DNA of 64,000 nt from Spirilliplanes yamanashiensis (GTDB taxonomy: Bacteria; Actinomycetota; Actinomycetes; Mycobacteriales; Micromonosporaceae). A program made the translations under genes and the position numbers. Where the stretch lies: NCBI RefSeq assembly GCF_016863475.1, contig NZ_BOOY01000005.1, positions 124,001-188,000 on the forward strand, given 5' to 3'. The notes beneath the pieces were generated by a model. It ran no database searches. It saw nothing but the letters and a program-made list of their open reading frames with translations, and was not told where the DNA came from. Of this stretch, positions 27,192-33,953 are shown one piece after another (positions within the stretch are counted from its first letter, which is position 1; every line of letters begins with the position of its first letter).

Positions 27192-28088
27192 TCAGCGGGC
27201 GGTCAGGAACGTGCCGATGAGGTCGGCCAGGACGGCCGGGTGCTCGTCGGTCATGTCGTGGGTGGCGTCCGCCAGGCGCACGGCGCGCATCCGCGGGGCC
27301 CGCTTCGCCGCCCGCTCGACCTGGGCGTCCACCCACTGCCGGTACGCCGCGTACAGGCCGGCGAACGGCTCCTGGTCCGGCCGGTCGCGGGTCGCCTGCA
27401 CCAGCAGCAGCGGGCACGTCGTCGCCGCGTACACCGGGTACGGGTCGAACGTGCTGACCGCGCGCCACAGCTGCTCGGTGATCTCGGGCGACGGCCGGAT
27501 CGCCGTCTCGCCGCCGACGGTGACCAGGTTGCGGCGCAGCGCCTCCGCCGCCGTCTTCTCCGGCAGGCCGGCGTCGCGGGCGGCCGCCCGCCGCTGGTCG
27601 ACGAGCGCCGGCACCTCGCCGGTGGGCACGACGCCCGGCGACCGGACGCCGAACCGGTCGTGCAGGCGCACCAGCTCCTCGGCGGCCGACGCCAGGCCCG
27701 GCAGCTGCTCGGTGCGCATCGGCGGGGGCGTGCCGTCGAGGCTGACGACGCCGGGGGAGTCCGGGTGCCGGCTGCCCCACAGGGCGGCGAGCATGCCGCC
27801 CAGCGCGTGGCCGACGACGGCGGGCCGCTCCAGCCCCAGGTGGACGGCCACCGCGGCGAGGTCGGCCACGGCGGCGTCCCAGGTGAACGCGGCGTCGCCG
27901 GACCGGCCGTGCCCGCGCAGGTCCACGGTCACCACCCGGTGCCGCGCGCGCAGCGCCCGGGCCAGGGGCGTCATCGCGGCCAGGTTGCCGCCCGCGCCGT
28001 GCAGCAGCAGCAGCGGGCGGCCGTCGCCGCCGAAGTCGCGCACGGCGATCGGGATCTCGCCCGCGTCGATGAGCCGGTCGTTGATCAC
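27192..28088 (-). CDS. Alpha/beta hydrolase-fold protein lacking the nucleophile serine
   Basis: Protein of 298 residues with the alpha/beta hydrolase fold: the oxyanion segment LLLLHGAGGN, DLRGHGRSG, and the nucleophile elbow, which here reads GHALGG with Ala at position 95 in place of Ser, Asp or Cys. The histidine (DATHDM, about H277) and an Asp in the ATRDRPDQE loop are retained. It may therefore be a non-catalytic ligand-binding protein or use another mechanism. GTG 28088 overlaps the stop of the upstream HTH gene by 4 bp, so it belongs to that regulator's transcription unit. Confidence 0.88.
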   Translation of the reverse strand: MINDRLIDAGEIPIAVRDFGGDGRPLLLLHGAGGNLAAMTPLARALRARHRVVTVDLRGHGRSGDAAFTWDAAVADLAAVAVHLGLERPAVVGHALGGMLAALWGSRHPDSPGVVSLDGTPPPMRTEQLPGLASAAEELVRLHDRFGVRSPGVVPTGEVPALVDQRRAAARDAGLPEKTAAEALRRNLVTVGGETAIRPSPEITEQLWRAVSTFDPYPVYAATTCPLLLVQATRDRPDQEPFAGLYAAYRQWVDAQVERAAKRAPRMRAVRLADATHDMTDEHPAVLADLIGTFLTAR

Positions 28089-28537
28089 TGCTGCCCCCGG
28101 AGGCGGTCTCGGACGGACGACGGGCGGACCCCGCCGTCGGGGTGGCGCGTGAGTTTCCCGCGGCGCACCAGGTCGTGCACGCCCTGCCGGCTGATGCCGA
28201 GCATGGCGCCCGCCGTGGCGTACGAGACGGCCTCGGCGGACGGGTGCCCGACCCGGCGGGCCACCACCTGCCCCAGCGGCGTGCCCCACCAGGCGGCGGG
28301 CGGGTCGAACGCCCGGTCCGACGGGTACAGCGTGCCCACCACCCGCAGGGCGATCCGCACCGCCTCGTCGTCGGAGCCGGCGGTCATGCGCCGGGCCCAG
28401 TCGCCGGCCCGGCGGCGCACCAGCTCGCGCAGCGCGCACACGGCGTCGTCGCCGTCGAGCAGGATCTCCAGCGGGTCGAGCAGCCGCACGTCGAGCAGCC
28501 GGACGAGCTGGTCCTCGAGCGCACCCACGGCCGCCAT
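28085..28537 (-). CDS. Helix-turn-helix protein
   Basis: Protein of 150 residues. The N-terminal about 100 residues are helical without a recognised family. The C-terminus holds a helix-turn-helix, EAVSYATAGAMLGISRQGVH followed by DLVRRGKLTRHPDGG, similar to small DNA-binding domains that act on their own promoters. ATG 28537 was preferred; GTG 28549 is possible. A 17-bp palindrome at 28543-28559 sits at the start codon and is a likely operator. It is coupled to the serine-less hydrolase gene by a GTGA overlap. Confidence 0.75.
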   Translation of the reverse strand: MAAVGALEDQLVRLLDVRLLDPLEILLDGDDAVCALRELVRRRAGDWARRMTAGSDDEAVRIALRVVGTLYPSDRAFDPPAAWWGTPLGQVVARRVGHPSAEAVSYATAGAMLGISRQGVHDLVRRGKLTRHPDGGVRPSSVRDRLRGQQ

Positions 28538-28542
28538 GCTAC

Positions 28543-28559
28543 TTGACACCCAATGTCAA
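28543..28559. promoter_or_regulatory. 17-bp palindromic operator candidate
   Basis: TTGACACCCAATGTCAA is a perfect 6-bp inverted repeat with a 5-bp centre. It lies 5 bp before the HTH start at 28537 (minus) and 25 bp before the -10 of the divergent leader ORF, so it could control both directions. Confidence 0.6.
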
Positions 28560-28583
28560 GCTGCGGGCGCCCGGCCGCCGCCG

Positions 28584-28589
28584 TAGGGT
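28584..28589 (+). promoter_or_regulatory. -10 hexamer TAGGGT of a leaderless leader ORF
   Basis: TAGGGT stands 7 bases before GTG 28597, the start of a 12-codon ORF, with no ribosome binding site between them. Confidence 0.4.
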
Positions 28590-28596
28590 CACGGCC

Positions 28597-28635
28597 GTGC
28601 TGCACACGCTGCTCCCCCCGCCGCCCGTCGCCTGA
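28597..28635 (+). CDS. Proline-rich leader peptide (uORF) before the EamA transporter gene
   Basis: Short ORF reading V-L-H-T-L-L-P-P-P-P-V-A then TGA, likely leaderless after TAGGGT. Four consecutive proline codons would stall ribosomes when EF-P or prolyl-tRNA is limiting. The last codons form the 5' arm of a perfect 9-bp hairpin, and a second GC hairpin follows. The arrangement resembles transcription- or translation-attenuation leaders. Whether it is translated is inferred from spacing only. Confidence 0.5.
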   Translation: MLHTLLPPPPVA

Positions 28636-28642
28636 CGGGCGG
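28621..28642 (+). promoter_or_regulatory. Leader hairpin 1, overlapping the proline codons
   Basis: CCGCCCGTC pairs perfectly with GACGGGCGG around a GCCT loop. The 5' arm is the CCG-CCC-GTC codons of the leader ORF and the 3' arm starts within its stop codon, so a translating or stalled ribosome would prevent folding. Confidence 0.55.
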
Positions 28643-28656
28643 CGCCCCTGAACCCA

Positions 28657-28678
28657 CCGCGGCCGGCACCGGCCGCGG
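28657..28678 (+). promoter_or_regulatory. Leader hairpin 2, attenuator- or terminator-like
   Basis: CCGCGGCCGG pairs perfectly with CCGGCCGCGG across a 2-nt centre, 22 bp after the leader ORF stop and 58 bp before the EamA start. There is no T-run. Confidence 0.5.
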
Positions 28679-28735
28679 CGATGGCGGCCGCCTCGCACCG
28701 ACCCGGCCCGACCGTCGACTGTGGGGAATCAGCCT

Positions 28736-29668
28736 GTGTACCGAGGTCTCGTCTACGTGTTCATCGCCGCCACCGCCTGGGGAACCGGCGGGGCGGCGGC
28801 CGCCCTCCTCTACCGCGACAACGGCCTCGGGCCGGTCGCGGTCTCCTTCTGGCGCTTCGTCCTCGGCGCCGCCGCCCTCGCGGGCGCCCTCGCCGCCGCC
28901 CGCCTGACCGCGGGACGCCGGCCCGCACGGCTCGCGCGGCCCGCCGGCCGCCGCTGGACCCTCGTGGTCACCGGCGCCGGCCTCGCCGTCTACCAGACCG
29001 CCTACTTCGCGGCCGTCGAGCAGGCGGGGCTGGCCGTCGCCACCGTCGTGACGCTCGGCGCCGGGCCCGCGCTCATCGCCGCCGGCGGGCGGCTGCTGCT
29101 CGACGAGCGGCTCGGCCGGGGCGGCGCGGCCGCCGTCGCGCTGGCCCTGGCCGGGCTGGCGCTGCTGGGCGCCGACGGCGGCGGTGGCGGGCCGCGGCCC
29201 CTGCTCGGCATCGCGCTGGCGCTGCTGTCGGCGGCCGGGTACGCCGCCGTCACCCTGCTCACCCGCGGCGCCCCGGCCGGTGACCCCGCCCGGACGGCGC
29301 TGTCCGGGTTCGCCGTCGGCGCGGTCTGCCTGCTCGGGCCGGCCGTCGCCGAGGGGCTGTGGCCGGCCGGCGACCTGCGCGCGGCCGCCGGCTGGCTCGC
29401 CTACCTGGGCGTCGTGCCGACGGCGCTCGCCTACGGGCTGTTCTTCGCCGGGCTGGCCCGCATCCGGGCCACGACGGCGTCGGTGGTGGCGCTCGTCGAG
29501 CCGGTGACGGCGGCGCTGATCGGCGTGCTGGCGCTGGGGGAGCGGCTCGGCGCGGTCGCCCTGCTCGGCATGGCGGTGCTGCTCGCCGCCGTGGCCGCCC
29601 TCGCGGTCGCCGAACGCCGCACGGCCACTAGCACGCCTGTTCGAAGCCGGGTTACAGTCGGCGGGTGA
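28736..29668 (+). CDS. EamA-family (DMT superfamily) transporter
   Basis: Inner-membrane carrier of 310 residues with ten predicted helices in two EamA repeats, for example GLVYVFIAATAWGTGGAAAA at the start and YGLFFAGLARIRATTASVVA, the typical xxLxxxP/LEP region (VVALVEPVTAALIGVLAL), in the second half. Family members export amino acids or other metabolites; the substrate is unknown. GTG 28736 has GGGGAA 7 bases upstream; GTG 28721 is an alternative. It is preceded by a proline-rich leader ORF with two hairpins. Its stop overlaps the alkB-like start by 4 bp. Confidence 0.88.
   Translation: MYRGLVYVFIAATAWGTGGAAAALLYRDNGLGPVAVSFWRFVLGAAALAGALAAARLTAGRRPARLARPAGRRWTLVVTGAGLAVYQTAYFAAVEQAGLAVATVVTLGAGPALIAAGGRLLLDERLGRGGAAAVALALAGLALLGADGGGGGPRPLLGIALALLSAAGYAAVTLLTRGAPAGDPARTALSGFAVGAVCLLGPAVAEGLWPAGDLRAAAGWLAYLGVVPTALAYGLFFAGLARIRATTASVVALVEPVTAALIGVLALGERLGAVALLGMAVLLAAVAALAVAERRTATSTPVRSRVTVGG
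29629..29644. promoter_or_regulatory. SOS-box-like site before the AlkB gene
   Basis: TAGCACGCCTGTTCGA matches 10 of 12 fixed positions of TCGAAC-N4-GTTCGA, with one perfect half-site. It lies inside the end of the EamA gene, just before TACAGT and the GTG of the AlkB homologue. Confidence 0.45.
29653..29658 (+). promoter_or_regulatory. -10 hexamer TACAGT, possible internal leaderless promoter
   Basis: TACAGT is 6 bases before GTG 29665 and 8 bases after an SOS-like site, so the AlkB gene may have its own damage-responsive promoter in addition to read-through from the EamA gene. Confidence 0.45.
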
Positions 29669-30291
29669 CGTTCCAGGGATCCCTGCTCGACCTGGGTGGC
29701 GACAGCCGCCCCGGCCCGCTGGCCGGGGCGGTGCGCCGCACCGCGCTCACCGAGGGCGCCTGGATCGACGTGCTCCCCGGCTGGCTGACGGGCGCCGACG
29801 CGCTGTTCGAGCGCCTGCTCGACGCGGTGCCGTGGCGGGCCGAGCGCCGGCAGATGTACGAGCGGGTCGTCGACGTGCCCCGGCTGCTGTGCTTCTACGG
29901 CGAGGACGAGCCGCTGCCCGACCCGGCCCTCGACGCGGCGAAGGCGGCGCTCGACGCCCACTACGTGCCCGAGCTGGGCGAGCCGTTCCGCACGGCCGGC
30001 CTGTGCCTGTACCGCGACGGCCGCGACAGCGTCGCCTGGCACGGCGACACCATCGGGCGCGGATCCACCACCGACACGATGGTGGCCATCCTGTCGCTCG
30101 GCTCGCCCCGGTCGCTGCTGCTGCGTCCGCGCCGCGGCGGGGCGGCCACCGTGCGGCGCGACCTCGGCCACGGCGACCTCATCGTGATGGGCGGCAGCTG
30201 CCAGCGCACCTGGGAGCACGCGGTGCCGAAGACCGCCCGGCCGGCCGGGCCGCGGATCAGCGTGCAGTTCCGGCCGCGAGGGGTGCGCTGA
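29665..30291 (+). CDS. AlkB-like alpha-ketoglutarate-dependent dioxygenase
   Basis: Fe(II)/2-oxoglutarate enzyme that oxidatively removes alkyl lesions such as 1-methyladenine from DNA or RNA. In the 208-residue protein the iron ligands are H126 and D128 (WHGDTIG) and H185 (WEHAVPK); R197 (GPRISVQFRP) binds 2-oxoglutarate and R203 completes the AlkB motif RxxxxxR. The LSLGSPRSLLLRPR strand is also typical. GTG 29665 overlaps the EamA stop by 4 bp, but a -10-like TACAGT and an SOS-like box lie just upstream. Confidence 0.93.
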   Translation: MTFQGSLLDLGGDSRPGPLAGAVRRTALTEGAWIDVLPGWLTGADALFERLLDAVPWRAERRQMYERVVDVPRLLCFYGEDEPLPDPALDAAKAALDAHYVPELGEPFRTAGLCLYRDGRDSVAWHGDTIGRGSTTDTMVAILSLGSPRSLLLRPRRGGAATVRRDLGHGDLIVMGGSCQRTWEHAVPKTARPAGPRISVQFRPRGVR

Positions 30292-30313
30292 CCCGGCGCT
30301 AGGGTGGGCGGTC

Positions 30314-30559
30314 GTGAGGGAGCGCTGGCAGGAGCCGCACCCCGCCCGCCTGGCCCCCGGCCACCCGCGCCGGGCGGAGATCCTCGCCGCCCACACCGCG
30401 GCGCTGGCCCGCGGCGACGCCGGCTACCTCGACCCGGACACCGGGCTGTTCGTGCTGATCGCGGGCTTCCTCGCCCGCCGCGGCACCTGCTGCGGGCGCG
30501 GCTGCCGGCACTGCCCGTACGCCGGCACCCCGGCGGAGAACACCGGCCGGGAGACGTGA
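30314..30559 (+). CDS. DUF5522 Cys-rich small protein
   Basis: Protein of 81 residues of the DUF5522 family. It has EILAAHTAALARGDAGYLDP, TGLFVLIAGFL and the Cys cluster CCGRGCRHCPY, which probably binds a metal or an Fe-S cluster. Such domains are widespread small proteins of unknown function, sometimes linked to oxidoreductases. It begins with GTG 22 bp after the AlkB gene and is probably co-transcribed with it. Confidence 0.82.
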   Translation: MRERWQEPHPARLAPGHPRRAEILAAHTAALARGDAGYLDPDTGLFVLIAGFLARRGTCCGRGCRHCPYAGTPAENTGRET

Positions 30560-30639
30560 GCCCCGCGCGGGGAATTGATCCGCGCGCGGCCGACGGTTTA
30601 CGGTGTCCCGCGAATTCGCCCCCGGGAGGACACCGCCTG

Positions 30640-31203
30640 ATGCGCCCGCGTTCCGTCGTCCCGGCCGCCCTCTGCGCGGTGCTCGCGCTGACGGCCTGCA
30701 CCCCCGACAACGCCCCGGCCGGCGCCGCGGCCGCCGACCAGCCGCTGCCCGAGCTGCAGGTGCCCGCCTCGGCCGCCGGGGGCGCCTGCATCCTGCTCGA
30801 CTACCCGCAGATCGAGGAACACATCGGCGTGCGGTTCGACGTCGCCGCGTCCGACCAGTCCGGGGAGACGGCGACCTGCGTCGTGCAGACCGAGGGCAGC
30901 ACCCGGCCCGACCTGACGCTGGTGGTGGTCGAGAGCACCACGGCGGACGCCCGGACGTACCTGGCGGAGCTGAAGCCGAAGGGCGCCAAGAGCCTCAGCG
31001 GGCTCGGCGCCGCCGCCTACCGGCAGGTGCTGCCGGCGGAGGACGGCGCCGGCCCGGCGGTGGAGCTGGGCTGGCTGACGAAGGACAAGCAGCTGCTGTC
31101 GCTGCGCTTCACGTTCGGCGACGGCGCCGGCGAGCAGGAGGCGAACGACATGGCGGGCCGGCTGGTCAACCTGGCCCAGGCGCTGGACAGCGACGAGCTG
31201 TAG
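30640..31203 (+). CDS. Secreted lipoprotein, DUF3558-like
   Basis: Lipoprotein of 187 residues with signal peptide and lipobox LTAC (Cys near residue 21), a linker rich in Ala and Pro, and a mature domain with paired Cys residues (GGACILLDYPQIEEHIGVRF, ETATCVVQTEGS) and a terminal helix EQEANDMAGRLVNLAQALD. The layout resembles DUF3558 family lipoproteins of actinobacteria. ATG 30640 is preceded by GGGAGGA at 30624-30630. Function unknown. Confidence 0.75.
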   Translation: MRPRSVVPAALCAVLALTACTPDNAPAGAAAADQPLPELQVPASAAGGACILLDYPQIEEHIGVRFDVAASDQSGETATCVVQTEGSTRPDLTLVVVESTTADARTYLAELKPKGAKSLSGLGAAAYRQVLPAEDGAGPAVELGWLTKDKQLLSLRFTFGDGAGEQEANDMAGRLVNLAQALDSDEL

Positions 31204-31207
31204 CCCG

Positions 31208-31903
31208 TCAGCCCGCCGCGACGAAGACCCGCGAGGCCACCTCGCGGGGCAGGCGGATCTGCTCGCCGGAGCGGTCGATCGTGACGCCGTCGCGCTCCTG
31301 CGCCACGGTGACGGTCGCGCCCGGGTCGACGCCGGCGGCGTGCAGCTGGCGCAGCACGTCGGCGTTGGTCTGCACGCTCTCGCAGATGCGCCGGACGATG
31401 ACCGAGCCGGTGAGGCCGGGGAACGCCAGGTTGCGCTCGCCCTCCATCGCCTCGGATGCCTGCTCGTTGTCGGGCAGCTCGGGGGTGCCCAGCGCGTCGA
31501 GGCCGGGGATCGGGTTGCCGTACGGCGAGCGGGTCGGCCGGTTGAGCAGGTCGTAGACGCGGCGCTCGACGGTGTCGCTCATGACGTGCTCCCAGCGGCA
31601 GGCCTCCTCGTGGGCCTCCTCGTAGGGCATGCCGATGACGTTGACGAGCAGCAGCTCGGCGAGGCGGTGCTTGCGCATGACGCTGACGGCGTGGCCGCGG
31701 CCCAGCTCGGTGAGGTGCAGGTGCCGGTCGCCCTCGACGCGGAGCAGGCCGTCGCGTTCCATGCGGGCGACGGTCTGGCTGACGGTGGGGCCGCTCTGGT
31801 GCAGCCGCTCGGCGATGCGCGCGCGCAGCGGCGGCACACCCTCCTCCTCGAGTTCGAGGATGGTGCGCAGGTACATCTCGGTGGTGTCCACGAGGTGATT
31901 CAC
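31208..31903 (-). CDS. ideR: Iron-dependent repressor IdeR/DtxR
   Basis: Fe(II)-activated repressor of iron uptake genes. The 231-residue protein has the DtxR winged helix (VDTTEMYLRTILELEEEG, SGPTVSQTVARMERDGLL), the metal-binding and dimerisation region (HRLAELLLVNVIGMPYEEAH, EACRWEHVMSD with the conserved Cys and His-Glu-His ligands), and a C-terminal SH3-like FeoA domain (ATVTVAQERDGVTIDRSGEQ). Length and domains match full IdeR rather than a short MntR. GTG 31903 follows GGGAGGG. In mycobacteria ideR lies beside sigB; here the sigB-like gene is 7 kb away. Confidence 0.96.
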   Translation of the reverse strand: MNHLVDTTEMYLRTILELEEEGVPPLRARIAERLHQSGPTVSQTVARMERDGLLRVEGDRHLHLTELGRGHAVSVMRKHRLAELLLVNVIGMPYEEAHEEACRWEHVMSDTVERRVYDLLNRPTRSPYGNPIPGLDALGTPELPDNEQASEAMEGERNLAFPGLTGSVIVRRICESVQTNADVLRQLHAAGVDPGATVTVAQERDGVTIDRSGEQIRLPREVASRVFVAAG

Positions 31904-31981
31904 GGTGAGGCCCTCCCAGCAGGAATGATACCCCGGCACAGCGGTGCGGCCGCCGGGCCGACCTGGTGTTGACTGGGGCCT

Positions 31982-32767
31982 GTGACCGTACCGGACGATC
32001 CGGTCGTGAGCGCGGCAGCGCTCGCCGCCGAGCTGACCAACGACGCGCCCCTGCTGATCGACGTGCGGTGGCGGCTGACCGGCCCGCCCGGCCGCGCCGA
32101 CTACGCCGCCGGGCACCTGCCGGGGGCCGTCTTCCTCGATTTGGACGCGGACCTGTGCGGCCCGCCCGGCCCCGGCGGCCGGCACCCGCTGCCCGACCCG
32201 GCGGCGCTGCAGGCGGTGCTGCGCGCCGCCGGGCTGTCGCAGGGCCGGCCCGTCGTCGTGTACGACCACGGCGACCTCGCGGCGGCGTCCCGGGCCTGGT
32301 GGACGCTGCGCTGGGCGGGCGTCGAGGACGTCCGGGTGCTGGCGGGCGGCTTCGCCGGGTGGACCGGCGAGGTCACCACGCGGGTGCCCGACCCGCCGCC
32401 GGGCGACGTGACGGTGCGCCCGGGCGGGCTGCCGGTGCTCGACGCGGCCGGCGCCGCCGAGGTGGCCCGCGACGGCGTGCTGGTCGACGTGCGCGCCGCC
32501 GAGCGGTACCGGGGCGAGGCGGAGCCCGTCGACCCGGTCGCCGGGCACATCCCGGGCGCCGTCAACGTGCCGGTGACCGAGGTGCTCGGCGCCCCGCGCG
32601 TCGGGGTGTACTGCGGCTCCGGGGTGTTCGCCGCGCGCGGCGTGCTGGAGCTGCACCGGGCCGGGCGCACCGACGCCGCCCTGTACGCCGGCTCGTGGAG
32701 CCACTGGATCACCGACCCGGCCCGTCCCGTCGCCACCGGCGCGGAGCCGGGAACCGTGCGAGCATGA
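31982..32767 (+). CDS. Two-domain sulfurtransferase (rhodanese/SseA type)
   Basis: Transfers sulfane sulfur from thiosulfate or 3-mercaptopyruvate to an acceptor. The 261-residue protein has an inactive N-terminal rhodanese domain (about residues 8-130), where the Cys position is replaced in YDHGDLAA, and an active C-terminal domain with catalytic C211 in VYCGSGVFAARG. Entry motifs LIDVRW and LVDVRAAERYRGE are conserved. GTG 31982 has TTGACT 7 bases before it and may be leaderless. Its stop overlaps the start of the AcuC gene by 4 bp. Confidence 0.92.
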   Translation: MTVPDDPVVSAAALAAELTNDAPLLIDVRWRLTGPPGRADYAAGHLPGAVFLDLDADLCGPPGPGGRHPLPDPAALQAVLRAAGLSQGRPVVVYDHGDLAAASRAWWTLRWAGVEDVRVLAGGFAGWTGEVTTRVPDPPPGDVTVRPGGLPVLDAAGAAEVARDGVLVDVRAAERYRGEAEPVDPVAGHIPGAVNVPVTEVLGAPRVGVYCGSGVFAARGVLELHRAGRTDAALYAGSWSHWITDPARPVATGAEPGTVRA

Positions 32768-33951
32768 CGGGCATGGCGAACGCGCTGGTCGTCTGGGACG
32801 AGGCCCTGCTCGCCTACGACATGGGCGAGCACCCGATGAACCCGGTGCGGCTGGAGCTGACCATGGCGCTGGCCCGCGACCTGGGCGTGCTGGACCGCCC
32901 CGGCGTGCGGGTGTGCCGGGCCGAACCGGCGGGCGACGAGCTGCTGACGCTGGTGCACCGCCCCGACTACCTGCACGCGGTGCGGGCCGCCCCGCTGGAC
33001 CCGTTCTTCTCCGGCTGGGGCCTCGGCACCACCGACAACCCGATCTTCGAGGGCATGCACGCCGCGACGGCCGGGGTGGTGGGGGCGACGGTCACCGCGG
33101 CCGAGGCGGTGTGGCGGGGTGAGGCGCGCCGGGCCGTGAATTTGGCCGGCGGGCTGCACCACGCCATGCCGTCGCGGGCCAGCGGGTTCTGCGTCTACAA
33201 CGACGTGGCGGTGGCGATCGCCCGGCTGCTGGCGCTGGGCGCCGAGCGGGTCGCGTACGTCGACGTGGACGTGCACCACGGCGACGGCGTGCAGGCCGTC
33301 TTCTGGGACGACCCGCGGGTGCTGACGGTGAGCCTGCACGAGTCGCCGCTGACCCTGTTCCCCGGCACCGGCTTCCCCGACGAGACGGGCGGGCCGGGCG
33401 CGGCCGGCACGGCGGTCAACGTGGCGCTGCCCGCCGGCACCTCCGACGACGGCTGGCACCGGGCGTTCCAGGCGGTGGTGCCGTCGGTGCTGCGGGCGTT
33501 CGAGCCGCAGGTGCTGGTCACCCAGTGCGGCGCGGACGGCCACCGGCTCGACCCCCTGGCCGACCTGCGGCTCAGCGTGGACGGCCAGCGCGCCACGTAC
33601 CTGGAGCTGCGGGCGCTCGCCGACGAGCTGTGCGACGGCCGGTGGGTCGCCACGGGCGGCGGCGGGTACGCGCTCGTCGAGGCCGTCCCGCGGGCGTGGA
33701 CGCACCTGCTCGCCGCCGTCACCGGGGACGCCCTCGACCCGGCCACGCTCACGCCGCCGTCCTGGCGGGCGCTCGCCGCCCGGCGCCGCCCCGGCGCGGA
33801 CATCCCGCTGCGGATGACCGACGACGTGCGGCTGTCGGGGGAGCGGTGGAAGCCCGGCACCGAACCGGACGCGGTCGACAAGACGATCATGGCCACCCGC
33901 CGGGCGGTGTTCCCGCTGCACGGGCTCGACCCGCAGGACGCGCGGGACTGA
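32764..33951 (+). CDS. acuC: AcuC-type zinc protein deacetylase (class I HDAC fold)
   Basis: Removes acetyl groups from lysines of enzymes such as acetyl-CoA synthetase. The 395-residue protein has HPMNPVRLELTMAL, the charge-relay LAGGLHHAMPS with tandem His, SGFCVYNDVAVAI, the zinc site YVDVDVHHGDGVQ, TQCGADGHRLDPL and the GGGGY motif. It lies between the rhodanese gene (4-bp overlap) and, 2 bp downstream, a GNAT/acyl-CoA-synthetase lysine acetyltransferase. Eraser and writer are thus in one operon. ATG 32764 or ATG 32773 may start it. Confidence 0.93.
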   Translation: MTGMANALVVWDEALLAYDMGEHPMNPVRLELTMALARDLGVLDRPGVRVCRAEPAGDELLTLVHRPDYLHAVRAAPLDPFFSGWGLGTTDNPIFEGMHAATAGVVGATVTAAEAVWRGEARRAVNLAGGLHHAMPSRASGFCVYNDVAVAIARLLALGAERVAYVDVDVHHGDGVQAVFWDDPRVLTVSLHESPLTLFPGTGFPDETGGPGAAGTAVNVALPAGTSDDGWHRAFQAVVPSVLRAFEPQVLVTQCGADGHRLDPLADLRLSVDGQRATYLELRALADELCDGRWVATGGGGYALVEAVPRAWTHLLAAVTGDALDPATLTPPSWRALAARRRPGADIPLRMTDDVRLSGERWKPGTEPDAVDKTIMATRRAVFPLHGLDPQDARD

Positions 33952-33953
33952 CG

